Shown here in pieces: positions 61,501 to 64,000 of a stretch of DNA of 64,000 nt (positions within the stretch are counted from its first letter, which is position 1; the number at the start of each line of letters is the position of its first letter). A model generated the notes under the pieces. The model was not told where the DNA came from and did no database searches. It was given only the letters and a program-made list of their open reading frames with translations. The position numbers and the translations under genes were made by a program. Source of the stretch: Margaritifera margaritifera (lineage: Eukaryota; Mollusca; Bivalvia; Unionida; Margaritiferidae); assembly GCA_029931535.1 (NCBI GenBank), contig JAQPZY010001660.1, forward strand, positions 7,138,001 through 7,202,000. The letters run 5' to 3'.

Positions 61501-62482
61501 GATTACAAGATCAAGAAAACTTACTCATTTTATTCACAAAATGACACTGCATTTCGCAAACTGATATGATAACTATAGTGAATCCAGGAAGGGGAAGACA
61601 GTTGTAAGATGTAAATTACAAGAATGAATTGATATTACTTTTGAATGGGAGTTTTATTTAGTGTTCTTATAAGACCGAGAAATAAAACAATTATTGTCTT
61701 AGCCAGTGGTCCTCAGATGCACAGATAATAAACTTTGAACATATATGACAAGCTGCTAATCTCTCCTAATTAGAGGACTAAGAGATAAAAAAACAAGTCT
61801 TTTTTTTTTTTTAATCTACTACAAGTTTTTTGTATTAATTATACTAGCTTGTACTTAGGACACACTGATATGAGCAAAGAAACACAATTCAAATAAGATC
61901 TTTGACAATTCTCAAGTGACATAATAAACAGCTGTCTTGGTTAAATATACCTTCAGTAAATCAAAACTTGTTTTTATCTGTAATAAATTTAGGATCCAGA
62001 TTTGTTATTATACCTTTTGCATGAAGTAAAAACTATTAATGTTTAAAACATAAGTTGCAAAGTGTCATTGTTCTTTACTAACAATTTATCAATGGCATAT
62101 GGAGTAGATGATAGGTTTGCAATTGTCAAGTTAAAGCCTTGCAAGTTCTGGCATCACATGAAGGACTCAGGTATGCACAAGAACAATGTGAAAATCTTCT
62201 GTTAAGTATGATACACTTTCATTAATGCTTGGAACTGTAATGTTGTACATTCCATTCAAAGTTTGATTTACCTATCACAGTCTTACACCAGTCAACTGCA
62301 AAGCCCTCCACCTGGTGTCCACTAAATGTAAAGATAGGAGGAGGTGACTCTTCATTCCTTGTGTATGTGGACATAACAAGCGAGTCATTTACCGCATGCA
62401 GGGGCCGTGAGAGATCCCAAATATGGACCTTTCCTTTTTCTGACCAGGAGGCAGCAACAGGCCTCTCTCCAAGTAATGTGCA
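26348..62482 (-). CDS. GRWD1: GRWD1, glutamate-rich WD-repeat protein 1 (C-terminal 287 codons, four exons)
   Basis: Four minus-strand exons (62482-62272, 53103-52961, 34106-33909, 26659-26348) join in frame across GT/AG introns and end in a TGA stop. GRWD1/Rrb1 binds core histones and free ribosomal protein L3 and acts in ribosome assembly and chromatin. The exons carry five WD signatures in order (VHIWD, IHIWN, IRIWD with LKVWD, LTIWD), and the C-terminal [15 protein letters not shown] matches the conserved end of the family. Human GRWD1 has about 446 residues, so the acidic N-terminus and first blades lie right of the window. Introns are 9.2, 18.9 and 7.2 kb, filled with transposons and satellites. 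Confidence 0.95.
26821..27081. repeat. 26-bp minisatellite, about 10 copies
   Basis: Units start about every 26 bases with GGTATCAGGACTGTTATCTA and end in TTGAAA or TCCAAA; one copy near 26950 is shortened. Lies in the last GRWD1 intron, about 160 bases upstream of the final exon's acceptor in transcript order. Confidence 0.95.
27741..27839 (-). mobile_element. 5'-truncated SINE with 13-bp target duplication
   Basis: Read on the minus strand this has CTTGGGCAAGG, TTTACTCCAATTGCCT, AACCTACTTGTGTTG and an A/C-rich tail, matching the 3' part of the full SINE at 54355-54544. It is flanked by the direct repeat GATTGTGTTATGT at 27728-27740 and 27840-27852. The tRNA-like head is missing, so it was truncated on insertion. 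Confidence 0.88.
27853..28349. other. Intron sequence, nothing recognised
   Basis: AT-rich GRWD1 intron sequence between the SINE fragment and the 39-bp array; no further feature. The stretch 27082-27727, left of the SINE, is likewise featureless. Confidence 0.5.
28350..28583. repeat. 39-bp minisatellite, six copies
   Basis: Six head-to-tail copies of a 39-base unit (TTTATGTAGATTATTTGTT... ending ATGACTGTGG), identical except for one T/C change in copy 1. A multiple of three, so all frames repeat as 13-residue peptides. There is no reason to think it is translated. Confidence 0.97.
28584..30120. other. Intron sequence, nothing recognised
   Basis: GRWD1 intron. One short direct repeat (AAGCAACCACAAAATCCAT at about 29074 and 29103) is the only structure noticed. 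Confidence 0.5.
30121..30155. repeat. (AAT)n microsatellite
   Basis: About eleven AAT units. Confidence 0.93.
30298..30642. repeat. Two short tandem duplications (~100 bp and ~65 bp)
   Basis: A ~100-bp unit containing TCATGCCCCATAGCTAAGG occurs at about 30298-30404 and 30405-30494. Next to it a ~65-bp unit containing GTGGGGATCTCAATAGTTT and ACATGTATACCCCCTAGGC occurs at about 30514-30580 and 30581-30642. Confidence 0.85.
30643..31436. other. Intron sequence with degenerate repeat flavour
   Basis: Phrases such as 'catgaccagttagtgta' and 'ggggcatgacccaggg' echo the duplications at 30.3-30.6 kb, so the area is probably an older satellite. No feature can be bounded. Confidence 0.4.
31437..31942. 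repeat. 30-31-bp minisatellite, about 16 copies
   Basis: Units of TAAATTCTAAGATATTGTAC plus CAATTTTCAT, mostly 30 bases with occasional 31. Variants toward the right end (GACACT, GACATT) are more diverged than the centre. Confidence 0.96.
31977..32266. repeat. 32-bp minisatellite, about 9 copies
   Basis: Units containing AATGTAATTATCATAGGGCC and ATGCCATGTTGA. It lies about 35 bases from the 30-bp array but shares no sequence with it. Confidence 0.95.
32267..33090. other. Intron sequence, nothing recognised
   Basis: AT-rich. A phrase CATTTTCATTA.GGTACAAC.AGAGCT occurs twice (32900 and 32978), suggesting an old duplication of about 80 bp. Confidence 0.45.
33090..33172. repeat. ~22-bp minisatellite, about 3.5 copies
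   Basis: Repeats of GCACAACTAGACCTCATGA with small changes. Confidence 0.85.
33781..33945. repeat. ~83-85-bp tandem duplication spanning the GRWD1 exon/intron border
   Basis: The segment at about 33864-33945 holds the last ~36 bases of the GRWD1 exon, its donor and ~45 bases of intron. A diverged copy lies at about 33781-33858. The donor context CCAG/GTAAAAC is preserved in both: 33909/33908 is the true site, 33824/33823 the copy, 85 bases downstream in the transcript. Confidence 0.85.
33909..34106 (-). CDS. GRWD1: GRWD1 exon with two WD motifs
   Basis: The acceptor ATTACAG precedes GTATTTGCC; the donor is TTCCAG/GTAAAAC. The exon encodes [37 protein letters not shown] and [19 protein letters not shown]. 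198 bases, phase 0 at both ends. The strand order and the SGGDDG turn match the family closely. Confidence 0.95.
34619..35560 (+). mobile_element. 942-bp MULE (Mutator-like) element with TIRs and 9-bp target duplication
   Basis: The ends are inverted repeats: after a few variable bases the left end reads AGGACTTTACCCCCCTGTC, the right end is its exact complement, and C/G-runs and a GTCATTTACCCCC block also pair. A direct repeat GAATCCAGG flanks it at 34610-34618 and 35561-35569. Removing the element and one duplicate restores a normal satellite monomer. Inside is one transposase-like open frame. MULE assignment rests on that frame and the 9-bp duplication. Confidence 0.88.
34879..35247 (+). 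pseudogene. MULE transposase C-terminal fragment
   Basis: 122 open codons including [42 protein letters not shown] and [11 protein letters not shown]. The TNNSVEGWH motif followed by HP.IWRFL and a final YLRGI.HN.. is the C-terminal end of MULE transposases often found with FLYWCH fingers. The catalytic core is absent, so the element is an internally deleted derivative that cannot move by itself. Confidence 0.78.
36531..36970. other. Intron sequence, nothing recognised
   Basis: AT-rich sequence between the satellite and the left end of the first DIRS-like element. Confidence 0.5.
37180..38150 (-). pseudogene. DIRS A RNase H end and tyrosine recombinase
   Basis: 38145-37822 and its overlapping frame have [19 protein letters not shown] and a typical post-RNase H region. 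37787-37539 has [20 protein letters not shown] and [13 protein letters not shown]. Left of this, 37560-37180 gives [29 protein letters not shown], then [15 protein letters not shown] and ELHALS-like pieces over two or three frames. The last group is the N-terminal and early catalytic part of the YR recombinase; its catalytic RHRY residues cannot be traced reliably. Confidence 0.75.
38343..39500 (-). pseudogene. DIRS A reverse transcriptase and RNase H
   Basis: Frames in order: a lead-in with [15 protein letters not shown] (39496-39236); [30 protein letters not shown] in two overlapping pieces (39139-38954), with the DLxxAYFHIP motif of DIRS RTs; and an ILQYFDD active-site motif (about 38890), where the usual xLDD/YLDD is YFDD. 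After a frame change comes [15 protein letters not shown] and [17 protein letters not shown] (38771-38500), the RT-RNase H connection of this family. Multiple stops. Confidence 0.85.
39460..41110 (-). pseudogene. DIRS A gag-like region
   Basis: Short overlapping minus-strand frames rich in Ser/Pro/Arg/Lys: 40776-40558 with a [16 protein letters not shown] basic-cysteine stretch, 40370-40086, and 39785-39456. Their position 5' of RT and their composition fit the first ORF of DIRS elements. Many stops. A degenerate GACTGGT-rich stretch at about 40985-41100 is low-complexity. Confidence 0.5.
42498..42940. other. Intron sequence, nothing recognised
   Basis: AT-rich sequence between DIRS A and the 155-bp repeat. 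Confidence 0.5.
42945..43420. repeat. ~155-bp tandem repeat, three copies
   Basis: TTTTGGTATGGCTGAGTTA or a close variant recurs at about 42962, 43118 and 43273, each followed by CTTGAGATGCATCTGCATAC-like and CAAGTGTAGGTAAAA-like blocks. No coding function. Confidence 0.88.
43555..43600. repeat. (AAT)n microsatellite
   Basis: About 14 AAT units with one ATT interruption. Confidence 0.93.
43601..45400. other. Intron sequence, nothing recognised
   Basis: About 1.8 kb of AT-rich sequence with no open frame of note, array or paired repeats. Confidence 0.5.
45405..45475 (+). repeat. tRNA-like head (SINE fragment or tRNA pseudogene)
   Basis: TAGTCCAATGGTAAAATG resembles an A box, and 40 bases on GGGTTTGATTCCC is a good B box. 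The remaining stems do not fold into a convincing tRNA, and a T-run follows. More likely a SINE head than a working tRNA gene. Confidence 0.4.
45990..47230 (+). pseudogene. DDE_Tnp_4-type transposase, frameshifted
   Basis: Across frames the plus strand gives [80 protein letters not shown], then LVIDGTYI (first catalytic Asp strand), a [18 protein letters not shown] equivalent (second Asp region), and [14 protein letters not shown] (the WVVEx glutamate helix). This order is the DDE superfamily endonuclease 4 fold (PIF/Harbinger- and IS5-like transposases). At least six frame breaks. Its terminal repeats were not identified. Confidence 0.75.
47231..48147. other. Intron sequence, nothing recognised
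   Basis: AT-rich sequence between the transposase pseudogene and the foldback element; it may include the former's 3' end. Confidence 0.45.
48148..48347. mobile_element. Twin-hairpin foldback element, ~200 bp
   Basis: Outer inverted arms CTCGTGTATAAGCC and GGCTTATACATGAG enclose two large internal hairpins. Hairpin 1 has perfect 23-base arms (48173-48195 and 48215-48237) with a 19-base loop. Hairpin 2 has 24-base arms with one mismatch (48257-48280 and 48298-48321) with a 17-base loop. The hairpins share most of their sequence (CAGATCTGGGTCTATG versus CAGATCAGGGTCTATG). The right half of the same element is at 1-95. No coding capacity and no clear target duplication. Confidence 0.85.
48348..49502. 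other. Intron sequence with a degenerate ~125-bp duplication
   Basis: The phrase 'attatgagacacagtg..ttatggacag' with 'agaccacttt.tc.ttttaaaccctt' occurs at about 49118-49205 and 49230-49310, an old tandem duplication. A CAC/ATC-rich stretch precedes the hAT end. Nothing else recognised. Confidence 0.5.
49705..50560 (-). pseudogene. hAT transposase ends: TTF-type finger plus C-terminal tail
   Basis: From 50560 leftwards: a basic N-terminus ([15 protein letters not shown]), W-containing [20 protein letters not shown], a CNWC pair and, after a frameshift, [19 protein letters not shown] with H-x4-H, together a TTF/BED-like zinc finger of ZNF862-related hAT proteins. Next is [20 protein letters not shown] and a GETYRNDKQ segment (50246-49950). 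Then the sequence jumps to a C-terminal tail with [20 protein letters not shown] (49975-49709). The catalytic and dimerisation core is missing. Confidence 0.72.
50715..51670. repeat. Long inverted repeat nested in the hAT element
   Basis: About 230-260 bases at 50735-50975 pair with 51440-51665 in inverse orientation at roughly 80% identity by eye. Matching blocks are CTCTCCCTAATAAAGACTTG, CTTCAGC.GATGTTC, TAAAATATTAGCAT, GAAGCCATC and CCAATTATGGTC. The spacer is about 465 bases with no coding feature. Confidence 0.85.
51796..52069. other. Intron sequence, nothing recognised
   Basis: Short AT-rich stretch between the hAT element and the next array. Confidence 0.5.
52070..52500. repeat. ~40-46-bp minisatellite, about 10 copies
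   Basis: Copies of ACTCTATCAAGACTTTATCT plus ATTAAATTGGTTTTATGTT with indels. Ends about 460 bases from the GRWD1 exon at 52961. Confidence 0.93.
52961..53103 (-). CDS. GRWD1: GRWD1 exon with VDQRPYxGH motif
   Basis: The acceptor TTTTAAAG precedes GTCGTTTGG; the donor is GCAAAT/GTAAGA. It encodes [40 protein letters not shown] and SPNEAN. 143 bases, entering in phase 1 and leaving in phase 0. The '[14 protein letters not shown]' stretch is highly diagnostic for the family. Confidence 0.96.
53104..53475. other. Intron sequence, nothing recognised
   Basis: AT-rich sequence next to the exon, with no repeat or element. Confidence 0.5.
53480..54005. repeat. Second array of the CAAATTTGGTTGAAATCC satellite, about 3.5 copies
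   Basis: Monomers of ~150 bases with the core at about 53515, 53665, 53818 and 53972, and companions CTCATCAATATCAAGCTG and GAAAGTGGGTGGGTCTG. Same family and same strand as the array at 34250-36530. Confidence 0.88.
54006..54341. other. Intron sequence, nothing recognised
   Basis: AT-rich sequence between the satellite and the SINE. Confidence 0.5.
54355..54544 (+). mobile_element. Full-length tRNA-derived SINE with 13-bp target duplication
   Basis: The head carries an A box (TGGCTCAGTGGTTAGCG) and a B box (GGTTCAAATCC) of a tRNA-derived pol III promoter. The body has CTTGGGCAAGGCACTTTAC, and the end is an A/C-rich tail. The direct repeat CTTTAAAAAGTGG flanks it at 54342-54354 and 54545-54557. 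The same family appears 5'-truncated at 27741-27839, and a relative is at 63241-63420. Confidence 0.9.
54558..54959. other. Intron sequence, nothing recognised
   Basis: AT-rich sequence between the SINE and DIRS element B. Confidence 0.5.
55920..57642 (-). pseudogene. DIRS B reverse transcriptase and RNase H
   Basis: 57642-57370 ends with [32 protein letters not shown], the RT entry of DIRS elements. 57344-57024 follows in shifted frames. 56864-56475 contains [20 protein letters not shown], where TDxSxxGWGA is the RNase H active-site strand. 56334-56071 has [24 protein letters not shown] (late RNase H helix, here ending in DSLSR for DxLSR). 56203-55925 continues with HLINLADF. The YxDD motif falls in a damaged part. 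Confidence 0.8.
57563..58930 (-). pseudogene. DIRS B gag-like region
   Basis: Minus-strand frames at 58924-58706 (acidic then basic, [20 protein letters not shown]) and 57994-57563 ([20 protein letters not shown], then a basic, Arg/Lys/Gln-rich stretch) precede RT. Overall pattern fits the first ORF of DIRS elements, with breaks between them. Confidence 0.55.
59891..60142 (-). mobile_element. tRNA-derived SINE, second type, with 9-bp target duplication
   Basis: On the minus strand it starts GGGTGACCGAGTGG (A box) and has GGGTTCAAGTC as B box. It ends GTTGGCATTAAACGCATAAC and an ACCAAC-rich tail. AAAATAATG flanks it at 59882-59890 and 60143-60151. It lies inside DIRS element B, so it inserted later. 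The long open frame on this strand is a by-product. Confidence 0.85.
60766..62271. other. Intron sequence, nothing recognised
   Basis: About 1.5 kb of AT-rich sequence. The plus-strand frame at 61157-61411 has [20 protein letters not shown], which could be chance; no supporting context. Confidence 0.45.
62272..62482 (-). CDS. GRWD1: GRWD1 exon, first one in the window
   Basis: The acceptor TTTTATCAG precedes TGCACATTA; the donor is GATAG/GTAAATC. It encodes [49 protein letters not shown]. 211 bases, entering in phase 0 and leaving in phase 1; the leftover G completes a glycine with the next exon. The upstream exons are beyond 64000 or were not recognised in 62.5-64 kb. Confidence 0.95.
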
Positions 62483-62927
62483 CTGATAAAAAAAAGAAAT
62501 ATTTAACAATAATAACAACTCTGAAATGGAGATAACATATTCAGTTACTTTATATTATTACATAATCATTTAATCTTACATGGATGATCTGGCATTCAAT
62601 CCCTATTTCCTTACTGAATACCCAGATTGAAAATATTTGGGTGTTTTCATTGATGTCAGGATGTATATATTCTTAGATGCACCAAACTGAACTTTTATTA
62701 CAAATCTCAAATTGTTTTAGATTCCATTCACACTATATTTGAAAATATTTGGAAAGTGTGAAGGAAATGATATGTAATAAATACAAAACAGCATTCGTGT
62801 TTTATTCTGACTCAGGAAAAGAACTTGTTTGAAATGGAATATGACAGCCTCAATGTATCCCGATGACACACCAAACTCCTTCTTTTTGCCAACTCAGAAC
62901 AAAATACATATGCAGTAGCGTGTATTA

Positions 62928-63205
62928 CCCGTGTATAAGACTCACCCAACTGCCAGCACCACATAATTAGATTTGCTATAACAAAATGAAGGAGCAGATC
63001 AAAGTCTATGCTTGTTGTATTAAACAATAAGTAGAATGAATTGTGTAGTGATGGCAGATCTTAGTCCAGGCTGTATTCTGATGGGTGTAAGACACATATA
63101 GGCATGGCAGATCTGAGCCTAGGCTGTCATCTGATGGGCGTGAGACACATAAGAATGACAGATCTGAGCCTAGACTGTTATCTGATGGGTGAGACACATA
63201 TATTA
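62928..63205. repeat. Foldback-related end plus three ~52-bp tandem units
   Basis: CCCGTGTATAAGACTCACCC at 62928 resembles the outer arm of the foldback at 48148. From 63051 three units (starts 63051, 63104, 63155) each hold ATGGCAGATCTGAGCC, a CTGATGGG block and GAGACACATA. The GCAGATCTG core is shared with the foldback hairpins, so this looks like a diverged, tandemly amplified relative. Confidence 0.6.
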
Positions 63206-63240
63206 AGCAGATACAGCATACCTGTTGATATCTTCTAATT

Positions 63241-63420
63241 GGGGAGCTGCAGTAGCACAGTTGGTATAATCTCAGACTTGTAATCCAAAATTCACAGGTT
63301 CAATACCTGCCCAGGTCAGCCCAGGTTGGATGCCTCTCTATGTCATTGGGCAAATCACTTAACTTCCATTTCCTTAGCATGATATACTCATTAATGTGCT
63401 CAATAAAAAAACAACCAACA
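63241..63420 (+). mobile_element. tRNA-derived SINE, diverged copy
   Basis: GGAGCTGCAGTAGCACAG..GGT (decayed A box) and AGGTTCAATACCTG (B box) are followed by ATTGGGCAAATCACTTAACTT and an AACCAACAACCAA tail. Same family as 54355-54544, more diverged. No clear target duplication. Confidence 0.8.
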
Positions 63421-64000
63421 ACCAACTGTTTGGTGTAAAAAAAAATAGACACATATTGATTTGCACAGTTAGCAGGTTAGTGAACCTGATACATAAGAAC
63501 GTTGTTGGTGTAAACAAAGAAGTAATTTACTGCATCAAATCTATCGATCTATTTAAAGTCTTATCAAGCTCATTTACACCCTTATAAACTCAATTTTAAT
63601 GATGTCAGGTCAATAAAAGTACAAACCACTCTCTGAATTATAAATCTGTCTATTACAGGTTTAATGTAGAATAATGTATTTTCAGCTGTAATTCAAAATT
63701 GTAAATAAACAATACCATTGCTGACCAGCTTGTTATTAAGAAGGTTATGTACCCTGTACCATTTGTGTATTTCAACAAATTATATTGCACTGGAAGTGCA
63801 AGTACCTGAGAATATGGACAAATCCAAATGACTTGAACCATATATAAAGAATCCCTTCATTGGTACACTATCATTAAATTGATCAATCTTTTGATGCAGT
63901 TTATGGTAACACCATGTCCAAATAAAATGTCAGTAAAACATAAGCCTGATTCTTTGATTGCTTTTGTGTAGATTGTCGTACAAACTGTTCCTTATATAAG
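63421..64000. other. Sequence at right edge, nothing recognised
   Basis: AT-rich. No exon of GRWD1 could be identified here, although more of its 5' exons must follow to the right. Confidence 0.5.

Noticed and set aside
62483..64000. Further upstream GRWD1 exon
   Set aside because: Scanned the minus strand for the conserved N-terminal WD entry and an exon in matching phase; none was convincing.

Overview
This is a window of animal nuclear DNA. Coding sequence is split into short exons with GT/AG borders, and most of the 64 kb is transposon debris, satellite arrays and microsatellites. The mobile-element mix (Polinton/Maverick, DIRS, Penelope-like, MULE, hAT, pogo/Tigger, tRNA-headed SINEs) together with a Dof/BCAP/BANK-family adapter fits a marine invertebrate. 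A mollusc is my guess, but the sequence does not prove it.

Two host genes can be supported, both on the minus strand. (1) Positions 864-3615 hold five consecutive exons, with consistent splice phases, of a TIR-DBB-ankyrin adapter related to PIK3AP1/BANK1/Dof. The gene runs off the left edge. A decayed Penelope-like element ends a few tens of bases upstream of its start codon. (2) Positions 26348-62482 hold the last four exons of GRWD1, a WD40 ribosome-biogenesis and histone-binding protein. Only 864 coding bases are spread over 36 kb, and the upstream exons lie beyond the right edge.

Between the two genes (about 4.5-24 kb) the DNA is accessory. It contains a ~790-bp tandem duplication, a LINE split by a 98-bp satellite and a Tigger fragment, large microsatellites, and a broken Polinton (14.8-24.0 kb) with virion-type, integrase, PolB and protease remnants.

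The GRWD1 introns are also packed. Intron 26.7-33.9 kb carries four unrelated minisatellites and a SINE fragment with target duplications. Intron 34.1-53.0 kb carries a satellite with a 942-bp MULE inserted in it, a DIRS-like retrotransposon with inverted ends, a DDE_Tnp_4 transposase pseudogene, a twin-hairpin foldback element, and a hAT element with a nested long inverted repeat. Intron 53.1-62.3 kb carries two SINEs and a second DIRS-like element. Both DIRS elements lie in the same orientation as GRWD1.

The most interesting items are the TIR adapter gene with the retroelement at its start, the twin-hairpin foldback family, the MULE and hAT insertions whose ends and target duplications can be read directly, the Polinton remnant, and an 85-bp tandem duplication that copies a GRWD1 splice donor. 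All homology calls rest on recognising motifs by eye. No database search was run.
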